From positions 124,001-188,000 of the forward strand of contig OPYK01000001.1 of NCBI GenBank assembly GCA_900343135.1: a stretch of DNA of 64,000 nt. Reading direction: 5' to 3'. The position numbers and the translations under genes are program-made. The notes beneath the pieces were generated by a model, which saw only the letters and a list, made by a program, of their open reading frames with translations, did no database searches and was not told the origin of the DNA. Source of the DNA: Atopobium massiliense (GTDB lineage Bacteria; Actinomycetota; Coriobacteriia; Coriobacteriales; Atopobiaceae). The stretch's first letter is position 1; every line of letters begins with the position of its first letter. Shown here piece by piece: positions 9,043 through 18,015 of this stretch.

Positions 9043-9105
9043 GGTGACCTCCTTGAACGTTGAGTTGTGTTCTCTACGCTGTAGTAAATCACATCAACAC
9101 GCACA

Positions 9106-9134
9106 ATGCTATGGAGTTGTGGTTTGTTTATCAA
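9106..9134 (-). promoter_or_regulatory. Promoter for the trpP-ecf attenuated operon
   Basis: TTGATA and TAGCAT are separated by exactly 17 bases on the minus strand. The start point would be near 9099, leaving about 57 bases of leader before the Trp leader peptide. Confidence 0.65.
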
Positions 9135-9161
9135 GTTGAAACAAAAACGTGCAAATTCTCG

Positions 9162-10496
9162 CTAGCTAAATTTACGCCACTCGGGATCGCTAATAATACG
9201 TGCCACGATAAGACCAAGTGGCAGCGCTAACACGATAAGCAGCGATTCCAAAAACCAGTGCGAGCCGGTGGGAATATTAAGCGAGCCAAAGCTATACATC
9301 GCGCGATACATATACAAACCGGGAACCATAATAACAATCGACGGCACGGTAAGAGCAATGCGAGGAAAACCAATGCGTTTGCGTACAAAAGATGCCATCA
9401 TGCCTGCTATAAGCGCGCCGATAAATGCGGCAATACAGGCAGGAACAAGTGTCCACGATACAAGACTAAGGCGGATAGTATTGGCTACGGCGCCAATGGC
9501 AGCCGTGAGCATAGCCATTTTGCATTCGGTATTAAACATAATCGAAAAGCCAAATACACCACACCAGCTAGTAATAAGACGAAGAATGGTAAGGGTGAGT
9601 GGCGTTAAGCCTGCAAGCGGAATAAGATCGTGCGGCTGCAAATTAAGAGCAAGGGCGCATGTCCACCCTACCACCGTTGCAACAACGATAATAATAAGCG
9701 CGTATACTAGCCGCTCAATACCAGAGCGCATGTCTAGCTTTGCTAAGTCGAGACCAGCAGTAATAAAAGGAAAGCCTGGAATAACAAAAAGCAGCGCACC
9801 AATGTACCCTTCAAGGTGAGGACCTGCTGGATGAAGGCACATCATAAGCAGCGTATGCACCAGAACATATACCACGCACGCCGAAGCAACACCGCCTGCT
9901 ACCTGGGCAATAAGGGTAATTTTGTGATCGATAAGCTTGCGGCGCACATAATTACCCACGGCTGCGCCAAAAAAGCAGCAAATCATCTCGTAAATGCCCG
10001 CACCAAGCAAAAAGATAAAGCCTGCACACGCAAGCCCCGATGCAAACGCCACTTGAAGGGCACTATAATTAAGCGGCAAATGTTCAACATCATCAAGCTG
10101 CTCGATAAACTCGCCCAACGTGTAAGTATCAGCATTGGCAACAAAGCGGTCGACAAACAATTCCATTTGATGCAGCTTTGAGGTGTTAACACCTGTTGTG
10201 GCAAGGCTGAGCGCCTGCGTGTAGCTATGTCCTTCGTCGTCGATGCACGTGTAATCGAGCGACACAAGGCCAATATCAGCGCTGCACGTAAGGTTGAGTA
10301 CGCGCGCGATAGCGTTCATACTTTGGCGCACGCGCCAAGCTCCTGTGCCGTACGACAAAAGCATCATGCCCACATGTCCCACAATCGACGCACGCTCGTG
10401 AAAACGCAGATGCTTCATGGGGCACGAAGGATTACTGTCGAGCAAATTATGCCAGCGAATATGCATGTGATGATGGTGCGATACATGAGATGTCAT
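9162..10496 (-). CDS. ThrE-family threonine/serine exporter-like protein
   Basis: The first half is a soluble domain of the DUF1212 type (GTGAWRV, then DIGL) ending at the first membrane segment near residue 170; the rest holds about ten hydrophobic segments, including IPGFPFITAGLDLA and the VPSIVIMVPGLYMYRAMY segment typical of the second ThrE half. Members export threonine and serine by proton exchange; the substrate here is not shown. The N-terminus is His-rich (HHHHMH). I chose the ATG at 10496; a weak AGAAGGG lies rather far upstream. An upstream GTG falls inside the rpmA terminator and is unlikely. Confidence 0.8.
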   Translation of the reverse strand: MTSHVSHHHHMHIRWHNLLDSNPSCPMKHLRFHERASIVGHVGMMLLSYGTGAWRVRQSMNAIARVLNLTCSADIGLVSLDYTCIDDEGHSYTQALSLATTGVNTSKLHQMELFVDRFVANADTYTLGEFIEQLDDVEHLPLNYSALQVAFASGLACAGFIFLLGAGIYEMICCFFGAAVGNYVRRKLIDHKITLIAQVAGGVASACVVYVLVHTLLMMCLHPAGPHLEGYIGALLFVIPGFPFITAGLDLAKLDMRSGIERLVYALIIIVVATVVGWTCALALNLQPHDLIPLAGLTPLTLTILRLITSWCGVFGFSIMFNTECKMAMLTAAIGAVANTIRLSLVSWTLVPACIAAFIGALIAGMMASFVRKRIGFPRIALTVPSIVIMVPGLYMYRAMYSFGSLNIPTGSHWFLESLLIVLALPLGLIVARIISDPEWRKFS

Positions 10497-10537
10497 AACT
10501 ACACTAAATGCCCTTCTATATTCCCTTCCACTATCAT

Positions 10538-10569
10538 TAAAAAAACCGCTCACCGGATGGTAAGCGGTT
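10538..10569 (-). terminator. Terminator of rplU-rpmA
   Basis: On the minus strand AACCGCTTACC pairs with GGTGAGCGGTT (one T-G wobble) across ATCC, followed by a run of T residues. It lies just after the rpmA stop. Confidence 0.9.
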
Positions 10570-10592
10570 GTTTACGTGCTATAACGCAACTG

Positions 10593-10841
10593 TTATGCGG
10601 TGCGAACGTGTACATAGTGCTTAGCACCACGAACAAATTCTACAACACCATCTTTAAGTGCAAACAGCGTGTCGTCTTTACCACGGCCAACGTTTTCGCC
10701 AGGAGTAATATGCGTACCACGTTGACGAACGATGATTTGACCAGCCTTAATAGATTGACCACCGTATACCTTGGTGCCAAGACGCTGTGCGTTGGAATCG
10801 CGTCCGTTACGAGATGATCCCAAACCTTTCTTGTGAGCCAT
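10593..10841 (-). CDS. rpmA: 50S ribosomal protein L27
   Basis: Large-subunit protein near the peptidyl-transferase centre. The 82-residue sequence begins [16 protein letters not shown] and contains [14 protein letters not shown], both standard for L27, at the normal length. It follows rplU by 47 bases and is closed by a strong terminator. The N-terminus lacks the cleavable extension seen in Firmicutes. Confidence 0.98.
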   Translation of the reverse strand: MAHKKGLGSSRNGRDSNAQRLGTKVYGGQSIKAGQIIVRQRGTHITPGENVGRGKDDTLFALKDGVVEFVRGAKHYVHVRTA

Positions 10842-10888
10842 GTTTTACCTACCTTCGTAATCGTTATCTAACAAATGAGCAATAACCG

Positions 10889-11242
10889 TTATGCTTCGTC
10901 TTGTGCTGTGTCAGCTTTTTTTGCTGCTGCACGAGTGGTGGGCATGCTCGAAACCATAAGCTTGGTGAGGTTTTGACGGTGACCACGAGTGCGGTGATAG
11001 CGCTTACGCTTTTTAAGTTTAAAGACGATAACCTTTTTATCTTTGTATTGATCGAGAACTTCGCATGTGACTTTCTTTTTTGCTAAGGTAGCAGCATCAA
11101 CGATAGTTTTTTTGCCGTCGTTAAGCAAAAGAACGTCAAGTTTAACCTTGTCGCCAGGCTGCGCGTCGAGCTTCTCAACACTAAAGATATCGCCCTTGGC
11201 AACCTTATACTGCTTGCCACCAGTGGTAACGATTGCGTACAT
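10889..11242 (-). CDS. rplU: 50S ribosomal protein L21
   Basis: Large-subunit protein, first gene of the rplU-rpmA pair. The start is the ATG at 11242 after GAAGGGTAG, giving MYAIVTTGGKQYKV; the open frame extends six codons further without a ribosome site. The 117-residue product contains the expected KRKRYHRTRGHRQ segment and then a C-terminal tail of about 15 residues rich in Ala, Lys and Asp, slightly longer than the usual protein of about 103 residues. Confidence 0.97.
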   Translation of the reverse strand: MYAIVTTGGKQYKVAKGDIFSVEKLDAQPGDKVKLDVLLLNDGKKTIVDAATLAKKKVTCEVLDQYKDKKVIVFKLKKRKRYHRTRGHRQNLTKLMVSSMPTTRAAAKKADTAQDEA

Positions 11243-11282
11243 GTGTCTACCCTTCATCATTAATTGTGTACAACAGCTCTAC

Positions 11283-11311
11283 ATCATAGCCATCCACAAA
11301 GGTAAGGTCAA
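11283..11311 (-). promoter_or_regulatory. Near-consensus promoter of rplU-rpmA
   Basis: TTGACC, a 17-base spacer and TATGAT lie on the minus strand about 40 bases before the L21 start. This is the strongest sigma70-type promoter match I noticed in the window, fitting a ribosomal protein operon. Confidence 0.8.
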
Positions 11312-11435
11312 TATGCGACCACAAGGCGTATGTAGCGTGTTGTAACGTACATATGAGTATGTTGGTGTCTTTTACAGCTAGCGGTGTGAGGTGTGCCTCC
11401 CCAAATAAGACAGTATAGATGCACCACAAAGCCTG

Positions 11436-12605
11436 CTAAGAACTTGTGATATCTATGTACTCACGCGTATGTAGCTGTTGAGCATTAAAAGACAGCTCCT
11501 TATTATCTTGCATGTTGCTCAATTTTGCATCCGTTTCTTGGTGATATACATAAGATTTGCATGTTTGTGTAGGCGCAGGTGCAGGAGCTTGGAAAAGAGC
11601 TGCGCGTTGCGTGGGTGCTACGGGGGTTGTAGGTGCTGCTGGTGCTGTAGGCGCTGCTGGTGCGCCCTCGTTTGTATGAGAAGACGTGTGCGCCAAACGA
11701 TGCGGCTCAGTTGACGCCATGCAGGTACTCAGCAGGTACGCATACCCAAACACATACGTACACAAAGACGCAATAGCAGGACGCACGAGAAAACCACCAA
11801 ACGGCACACGGCGCGTTATACCGCGCGCGCACGCACGTGCACCAAAGGCACAGCAGGCAAGTGCGCATAAAAGCGCCGGATGAAATGATGCCTGTGAAGA
11901 TGAGCTGCGCGCTGTAAGGCCTTGATTTTGCAAACGCTGCACCATAGACAGTTGCTCAAACAACATAAAGGGCATATCGCCAATACGAAATATCCGTGGC
12001 AAAAAAGGCACCACAAGGCGCTTTTTTTCGCTCATGGCACGCACGCTGGTAGCGCTTGTTGAAATAAGTGTGTGCGCAGCGCGCATGTGGCAGCAGGCAA
12101 ACGCGGCACAATACAACGCTGCAGATGGAGTATGCAAGAGCATGTCAATAAGCTGCATACACAGCGTGCGTGGTTCGGGCGACGTAAACACCTGCCACGA
12201 CATCGTTGTGCCAACATTCCCTGCTTGACGTGCAAGATAAGCAAGCGGAAGCTCACGGACAGAAGACGCAAGTACAACAAGGTTGCAGCCAGAACGCTCA
12301 ACATACGACACAACACGCTCGGCATCATCGTTTGCACGCAGCTGAGCAGCCGCACGAAAAGAAGCATCGTGCGCATGAGTCGTAGCAGGCGCAGGCGCGT
12401 AGGCAAGATGTACAACGTAATTTGCGCGATAGCGCACAAGAGATGCAGGCGTTGTGACTTCTACCGTAACATCGCGCGTACGCGGCACAAACGCTAAGCG
12501 AAGCCGCGAAACAAGGGTGGCAGATGCGCCTGATGATACACAAAATACCAGCACCTGCGGCGCTGAATGGAGGTGAGAAGCAGTGTGTGATGCGTGTTGT
12601 ATCAT
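11436..12605 (-). CDS. Protein of unknown function with two membrane segments
   Basis: I do not recognise this protein. From the ATG at 12605 (AAAGGATC upstream) it has 389 residues. The N-terminal part reads like an alpha/beta fold (VLVFCVSSGAS, then NLVVLASSVREL) with no clear nucleotide-binding motif. Two hydrophobic segments follow (near PALLCALACCAFG and SLCTYVFGYAYLL), then a repeated Ala-Pro-Thr tract (about 310-330) and a charged tail. It lies 73 bases after rodA, so it may belong to the cell-shape cluster. An upstream in-frame start would overlap rodA and lacks a ribosome site. Confidence 0.6.
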   Translation of the reverse strand: MIQHASHTASHLHSAPQVLVFCVSSGASATLVSRLRLAFVPRTRDVTVEVTTPASLVRYRANYVVHLAYAPAPATTHAHDASFRAAAQLRANDDAERVVSYVERSGCNLVVLASSVRELPLAYLARQAGNVGTTMSWQVFTSPEPRTLCMQLIDMLLHTPSAALYCAAFACCHMRAAHTLISTSATSVRAMSEKKRLVVPFLPRIFRIGDMPFMLFEQLSMVQRLQNQGLTARSSSSQASFHPALLCALACCAFGARACARGITRRVPFGGFLVRPAIASLCTYVFGYAYLLSTCMASTEPHRLAHTSSHTNEGAPAAPTAPAAPTTPVAPTQRAALFQAPAPAPTQTCKSYVYHQETDAKLSNMQDNKELSFNAQQLHTREYIDITSS

Positions 12606-12678
12606 AATACGATCCTTTTGAGCACGGCGTTTGTTGATGCACGGGTGGAGGCCGCGCGCTGGGCGCCGAGCACGGCGT

Positions 12679-14088
12679 TTAAGCGGCTTTTGGTATGTGT
12701 CGCCACACCGACTGCACAAGACCAACAGCAAGCAGCTGCGCTACCATCGATGATGAGCCAAACGAAATAAACGGAAGCGGTATGCCAGTAATCGGCATAA
12801 TACCAATACACATACCAACATTTTGTAACAGCTGGAACATCCACATCGTAGCACAGCCAACTAATATCAGTTTACCAAAAGCATTTTCGAGACGCTGCGC
12901 CAACAGATACGTCGAGAAAATAAGTGTGCCAAAAAGCCCAAGCAGCACGGCAGAGCCCATAAAGCCAAACTCCTCTGCAAGCAGGGCAAATACAAAGTCG
13001 GTATGTGCTTCGGGTAAAAAGCCACTTACCGATTGCGTTGCATTACCTATCCCCTTGCCAAACATACCGCCCGATCCAACGGCAATTTTTGCCTGCTGCA
13101 AGTTATAACCAAAACCCGAAGGGTCAACAGACGAATCGATAAACACAATAAGACGATGTAACTGATAGGGCTTAAGAATATGCGGCAAACCTTCAATGGA
13201 GGACGTAACGATAACCAGCGCACTTAAGCCCACAAGCGCACACACGGTGACAAATATCCACAGCCGTTTTGCACCTGAACAAATAATGATAGTGGCACCG
13301 CTAATAAGCACGATAAGTCCGGTGCCCAAGTCGGGCTGAAGCAAAATAAGCAAAAATGGAATGGAGAGAATGCCGCAAAGCTTGTAATACTCTTTAAGTT
13401 CGGTGATTTTTCCGTTGTAAGCAGAGCCCATAGCAGCCATAAGCAAAATGGTGACAATTTTGGAAGGTTCGGAAGGCTGAAAGCGAAGACCAATGAGCGG
13501 CAGCTTTACCCATCCGGTAAGACCTTTTGCATGATAGCCAATGCCTGGTATCATCGGCATAACAATAAGCACAACATTAAGGATGAGCAGTGCATAGGTA
13601 AACCGGCGCAAGTTGCGATAATCGTAGCGCCACATGGCAATAGCAGCGATAACGCCAAGTGCAATACCAAACAAATGACGCACAAACGATACCTTAGGAA
13701 TTGCCAGCGACGCAGTGTACATAACAAACGTACCAAAAATAAGCAAGCCGAGCACGCAAATAAGATTGGGCACATACACGGGTGCTTTTCCGCGCGAAAA
13801 GATCCTACTCATGCCCCCTACCTTGGCATATGCCACAGCAAGACTGGTAGAAAGACCAAAAAACGAAGGCATGCGCGATCCGCGCGAAAGCTGAGCACGC
13901 GCTTTTTCGCTGCGCTTATGGGAATGGTTGCGCGCCTGTGTTTGTGCGCGCACGGGATTAGGAGCGCCCACGCCTAAGGTATTCGAAGGCTGCAAGTGAC
14001 CGCCCCTTTTTTTGGACATTGCACGTTGTATATGCAACGGTTTTCTGTGCATGTGCGATGAAGAGTGGAATTGAGGAATTTGTGCCAT
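12679..14088 (-). CDS. rodA: Rod-shape peptidoglycan glycosyltransferase RodA
   Basis: SEDS-family polymerase that works with PBP2 in lateral wall synthesis. The start chosen is the ATG at 14088, four bases after the mrdA stop; a longer frame would run deep into mrdA. The 469-residue product has a basic cytoplasmic leader of about 110 residues, then some ten membrane segments with family motifs such as FQPSEPSK, LLQPDLGTG and the C-terminal TGIPLPFISFGSSS. The long N-terminal leader is unusual for RodA and also occurs in actinobacterial FtsW-like proteins, but the mre context favours RodA. Confidence 0.92.
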   Translation of the reverse strand: MAQIPQFHSSSHMHRKPLHIQRAMSKKRGGHLQPSNTLGVGAPNPVRAQTQARNHSHKRSEKARAQLSRGSRMPSFFGLSTSLAVAYAKVGGMSRIFSRGKAPVYVPNLICVLGLLIFGTFVMYTASLAIPKVSFVRHLFGIALGVIAAIAMWRYDYRNLRRFTYALLILNVVLIVMPMIPGIGYHAKGLTGWVKLPLIGLRFQPSEPSKIVTILLMAAMGSAYNGKITELKEYYKLCGILSIPFLLILLQPDLGTGLIVLISGATIIICSGAKRLWIFVTVCALVGLSALVIVTSSIEGLPHILKPYQLHRLIVFIDSSVDPSGFGYNLQQAKIAVGSGGMFGKGIGNATQSVSGFLPEAHTDFVFALLAEEFGFMGSAVLLGLFGTLIFSTYLLAQRLENAFGKLILVGCATMWMFQLLQNVGMCIGIMPITGIPLPFISFGSSSMVAQLLAVGLVQSVWRHIPKAA

Positions 14089-14092
14089 AATG

Positions 14093-16135
14093 CTAGTCTC
14101 TCGATGCTTTGCCAATAGACGCCGTATCGGGTTCGTTATACAGCGCGCCAAGTATGTCGCGCACAACATACAGCGCACTATCGCCACCAAACCCACCGTT
14201 TTCGATAAGCGACACAACAACGTATTGCGGCTTATCGGCTGGCGCATATGCCACAAACCAGCCGGTCGGATCTTTTTTATTGGTTTCGGCGGTACCCGTT
14301 TTACCAGCTATTTTTTCTTTCATATTGGTAAAATGAGCAGCCTGCGCCTGCGACTCTTCATAGATAACACCTGTAAGGCTTGTGTGAATCATCGACATCG
14401 TAGGTTCGTCTTCGGTAACGGTAAAGCGAACTTCAGGCTTATAATCGATAACCGAACCAGAATTTGTACTCGACTTTATCGACTTTAAAATATGCGGCTT
14501 CATACACGTGCTGCCCGTTGCAAGCGCACAGTAGGCACAAGCAAGCTGCAACGGTGTAACAAGCAAATCGCCCTGCCCGATGGCAAGGTTGGTTAAGTCG
14601 CCGCCACGCCACGCGCGTGCTTGTGCGTCGTAGGACGAAAAGTACTGTTCTTTCCAAGCGGCATCGGGAATACGCCCTGCAACTTCGCCCGGCAAATCAA
14701 TGTTAGACAATGCACCCAAACCGTAGCGCTTAAAGGTTTTTTGCAGTCCCTCGTTATCGGACGAATTAAAGAAGCCCTTGCCTACCTCGTAAAATACCAC
14801 GTCGCATGAATAGGTAATGCCCGATTGCAAAGTCATAGGTCCATGCCCTGTGTGAAGCCAGCAGTACTGACCATAGTTTTTACCAAAGCCCGTCCAAAAA
14901 CCCGTACACATGTAGGTTGACTGAAGCGTGGAAATGCCATAATTGAGTGCGGCTATAGCACTTAAGGGTTTTATGGTTGATGCCGAAGGATACAGTCCAC
15001 CAATTGCACGGTTAAGGAGCGGGTTGTTGCTAGTAGGGCTGCTGAGCGCATCCCAATCGTCGTTTGAAATGCCACCTACAAACACGTTGGGCGAAAACGT
15101 TGGCGCCGAGGCAAGCGCAATAATATCGCCGTTTGTTACATCAACAACAATCGCGCAGCCCGAACGACAATCTGTGCGACCGCTTTGCTGAAGTCGAGTA
15201 AGATGTGTTTGAAGTGCCGTTTCCGCAGCTTGTTGCACCTTTGAATCGAGCGTAAGCACCACATCCGAGCCCGCTTGTGCATCAACAGAGCCGCTCCGAT
15301 TGAGGATGTTACCATCGGCATCTACGTGAACAACTTGTTCGCCTTTGATGCCCTGAAGCACATTTTCGTACTGCGCTTCTACACCCGCCTGCCCTACAAT
15401 GTCGCCCGTTTCGTAGATAATGCTGCCATCGCTGGCGTCAGGGTCTTGGTTTTGCGCGGCGGCTTTAATTTGCTCTTCGGTGATAGCGCCCGTGTAGCCA
15501 AGTACATGAGCAGCTAAACTCCCCTTTGGATAGGAGCGCTGGGAGCGATCTTCAATGAACACACCCTCAAACACCGATTGGTGTGCACTCACAAACGCCA
15601 CCACGCGGCGTGAAATATCAACTGCAATACAGCGCGGTTTTTGTGGACCTTGCGCCGTATCTTGTATTTTAAGACGAATAACCTGCTCAGGAATACCAAC
15701 AAGGTTGGATACCAAACGGACTTCGATGGGATCGTCTTGCACATGTGGCTGCGCACACACGCAAAGCGACGGACGGTTTGCCACAAGCACTTCGCCATTG
15801 CGGTCGAGGATACGACCGCGCGCAGCAGTAAGAGCAATCGTACGCGTGCGGTTCATTTCGGCTTGCTTGATATACGACTCGTTTGAGAGAAGCTGCATAT
15901 TCCACAGCCGTGTGGCAAGCGTTGCAATAACGGCGCCACATGCCACTTGACATGCGATTATGCGCGTTTTAAACGTACTGTGCGGCGACACCTGCACGCC
16001 ACCTGCCGCACGCGGCACCGATCCACCAATATCAAATGTAAACTTTTTTGAGCGCTTGCCAAGTACAATAAACACAACAAGAAACGCAATAAGAAGACAG
16101 GCAAGAACTATAACGATGAGACCGACAACACTCAT
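14093..16135 (-). CDS. mrdA: Penicillin-binding protein 2, class B transpeptidase
   Basis: Membrane-anchored transpeptidase that cross-links peptidoglycan in the elongation complex with RodA. The 680-residue product carries the active-site SASTIK, the second motif SCD (the S-x-D variant of PBP2) and KTGTAE near the C-terminus, plus the class B N-terminal dimerisation segment (RGRILDRNG). Two hydrophobic segments lie at about 4-26 and 58-77; most PBP2 proteins have only the one that corresponds to the second. It starts five bases after mreD with a GGGTAGGG site overlapping the mreD stop. Confidence 0.95.
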   Translation of the reverse strand: MSVVGLIVIVLACLLIAFLVVFIVLGKRSKKFTFDIGGSVPRAAGGVQVSPHSTFKTRIIACQVACGAVIATLATRLWNMQLLSNESYIKQAEMNRTRTIALTAARGRILDRNGEVLVANRPSLCVCAQPHVQDDPIEVRLVSNLVGIPEQVIRLKIQDTAQGPQKPRCIAVDISRRVVAFVSAHQSVFEGVFIEDRSQRSYPKGSLAAHVLGYTGAITEEQIKAAAQNQDPDASDGSIIYETGDIVGQAGVEAQYENVLQGIKGEQVVHVDADGNILNRSGSVDAQAGSDVVLTLDSKVQQAAETALQTHLTRLQQSGRTDCRSGCAIVVDVTNGDIIALASAPTFSPNVFVGGISNDDWDALSSPTSNNPLLNRAIGGLYPSASTIKPLSAIAALNYGISTLQSTYMCTGFWTGFGKNYGQYCWLHTGHGPMTLQSGITYSCDVVFYEVGKGFFNSSDNEGLQKTFKRYGLGALSNIDLPGEVAGRIPDAAWKEQYFSSYDAQARAWRGGDLTNLAIGQGDLLVTPLQLACAYCALATGSTCMKPHILKSIKSSTNSGSVIDYKPEVRFTVTEDEPTMSMIHTSLTGVIYEESQAQAAHFTNMKEKIAGKTGTAETNKKDPTGWFVAYAPADKPQYVVVSLIENGGFGGDSALYVVRDILGALYNEPDTASIGKASRD

Positions 16136-16140
16136 AAGCC

Positions 16141-16806
16141 CTACCCGCGCAGCTTATAGCGACTTTTGTGAGAGACGTGCAGTTTTGAATGCGAATGAGG
16201 CATGTGAGCAACCGTACGCTTTTTTGAAAAGGTAGTTGCAATGCTTGAGGCAATGTGCGAGCTGAGCGATTGAGCGTTGCTGGGGCGCGCGTGAGAACCC
16301 TCAAGCGCAGGTGCAGCAACATATTTTCGATACAGCCACGCGGCAGGAACAAAGGCAAGCGACGTTAAGATCCACACCGAAAGCACGCGGTAGATGAGTG
16401 CTGCAATAAAATCGGTTACATACCCTGCAGCAAGCATGCATACAAGCTGAACAACAACAACAGCAAGGCATGCAGCAGAAAACAGCGATGATGCAACAAG
16501 GAGATTGCCTTGTATGCGGTTGCGCTGGTCGGCGCCCAAACAAAAAGCAGCGATGCAGAGCAACAAACTGAGCATACCCCATGCCCCTGGCGCATATATA
16601 TCAAACAACAAGCCCGAAAAAAAGCCTGCCCAAATGCCACGTGTGCCGCCTTCACTTAAGCTTACAAGGCCGGTAAAAATAAGCGCCATATGAATGTGTC
16701 CTGCTCCAAGCGTAATAGCAGGTACAAACGCTAAGTGAATAACAAAGCAGATAAGCGCGCATAATGTAAGTGAGCGTGGAGCTAATGAGTGCGTTGCAAG
16801 TCGCAT
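16141..16806 (-). CDS. mreD: Rod-shape determining protein MreD
   Basis: Integral membrane partner of MreC in the elongation complex. The 221-residue protein has five to six hydrophobic helices, with the typical GGTRGIWAGFFSGLLFDIYAP segment in the first half, and a basic, Ser/His-rich tail of about 50 residues. It begins one base after mreC with AAAGGAG upstream and is followed at once by mrdA, the usual order. MreD is weakly conserved, so position supports the call as much as sequence. Confidence 0.88.
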   Translation of the reverse strand: MRLATHSLAPRSLTLCALICFVIHLAFVPAITLGAGHIHMALIFTGLVSLSEGGTRGIWAGFFSGLLFDIYAPGAWGMLSLLLCIAAFCLGADQRNRIQGNLLVASSLFSAACLAVVVVQLVCMLAAGYVTDFIAALIYRVLSVWILTSLAFVPAAWLYRKYVAAPALEGSHARPSNAQSLSSHIASSIATTFSKKRTVAHMPHSHSKLHVSHKSRYKLRG

Positions 16807-16807
16807 A

Positions 16808-18004
16808 CTAGTGCTCCTTTTCGCTTAGATACGTATCCGCAAAAGACCAGCTTGGCACAATAAAGCCACCGGCAGATGAGCCCGATTGTGCCTTTTTATT
16901 AGATGCATCTGCAGATGATTTGTTGCTTGTAGCATTATCACCTGATGGCTTTTTGCCCTGCTGCGTGTGAGACGTCGAGGCATCCTTACCATGTGCATCC
17001 TTGCTCTCGCCATTGTTTGCAGGTGTATGCGCATCGGGCGCATTCGTTGCAGACACGGGACGCTCTTTTATCGAAGCAACATCTTGATTGGTGGCAGTAT
17101 CCTGCTCATTTGCTTTTGCCATATCGCCATCAGTGGCTTTTTGCTCTTCGGTAAGCGACGTTACAACAAGTACTTCTTCAAGGTTTTCGGTTTGCGACAG
17201 GGGCGTTATGCGAATGTCGTAATACAGTGATCCTGGAGTTTTATTAACCGAAGCAATTTTACCGATAGGAATACCTTTAGGGAAAATGCCACCAAGGCCG
17301 CTTGTTACAACAATATCGCCAACATGTGCTTCGAGGTTGGTGTTAATAAAGCGCAGCTTAACGGTGCCGTCAATAGAGCCTTGAATAATGCCTTGCGCGC
17401 GGTTCGACTGGATCATGGCAGAAATACTCGATTTTTCGTCGGAGATAAGACGCACAACAGACGAAGTTACATCACACTCAATAATTTGCCCAATAGCGCC
17501 GTTAGAATCGACTACCGGCATGCCCACGCGAAGGCCATGTGCAGAGCCTTTATCGATGGTAACGGTGGATTCCCACGAGGTGTGCGAGCCTGCAATAATG
17601 CGCGCGGCAACGGATTGCAAATTGTATGAACTTTTAAGCGCAAGCAAATCTTGCAAGCGCTGTGCGGTAAGCGCAGTTTCTTTGAGCTCAGCTATTTGTG
17701 AGGTAAGTTTGGCGTTTTCTTCTTTCAGCTCAGAGAGCGTTTGGCTATCAGCGCCGGCATTACCAAACCATGTGCCAGCTGTACGAAAAGGTGCGCCTAC
17801 CAGAGCAGCAACATACTGCACGGGCATAGCAACCACTGCGGCAACACTGCGCACGCCCATAACAGGAATTTGCGCAAAACTTCTTGTTGTAACAATAAGC
17901 AATGCAACAGAAAGCACAACACACACTATTAGAGTGCGCAGAGCATTATCTTGAGGGCGCGCAATAGTTCCACGGTGTTTTGTGCGCTCAAAGAGTGAAG
18001 GCAT
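16808..18004 (-). CDS. mreC: Rod-shape determining protein MreC with long C-terminal tail
   Basis: Links MreB to the periplasmic part of the elongation machinery. One membrane segment lies at about 25-43, followed by a coiled coil (SELKEENAKLTSQIAELKE) and the beta-barrel region with VVDSNGAIGQI and GDIVVTSGLGGIFPKGIPIG, all standard. The last 110 or so residues are a Lys/Ser/Asp-rich low-complexity tail not found in most MreC proteins. The ATG follows GGAGGT. It lies 11 bases after mreB. Confidence 0.94.
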   Translation of the reverse strand: MPSLFERTKHRGTIARPQDNALRTLIVCVVLSVALLIVTTRSFAQIPVMGVRSVAAVVAMPVQYVAALVGAPFRTAGTWFGNAGADSQTLSELKEENAKLTSQIAELKETALTAQRLQDLLALKSSYNLQSVAARIIAGSHTSWESTVTIDKGSAHGLRVGMPVVDSNGAIGQIIECDVTSSVVRLISDEKSSISAMIQSNRAQGIIQGSIDGTVKLRFINTNLEAHVGDIVVTSGLGGIFPKGIPIGKIASVNKTPGSLYYDIRITPLSQTENLEEVLVVTSLTEEQKATDGDMAKANEQDTATNQDVASIKERPVSATNAPDAHTPANNGESKDAHGKDASTSHTQQGKKPSGDNATSNKSSADASNKKAQSGSSAGGFIVPSWSFADTYLSEKEH

Positions 18005-18015
18005 GAGTACCTCCG

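Noticed and set aside
11247-11429. 60-codon frame on the minus strand upstream of rplU
   Set aside because: It covers the rplU promoter, lacks a ribosome site and has no recognisable sequence.
14089-14256. 56-codon extension of rodA into mrdA
   Set aside because: It overlaps the conserved KTGT region of mrdA; the ATG at 14088, just after the mrdA stop, is better placed.
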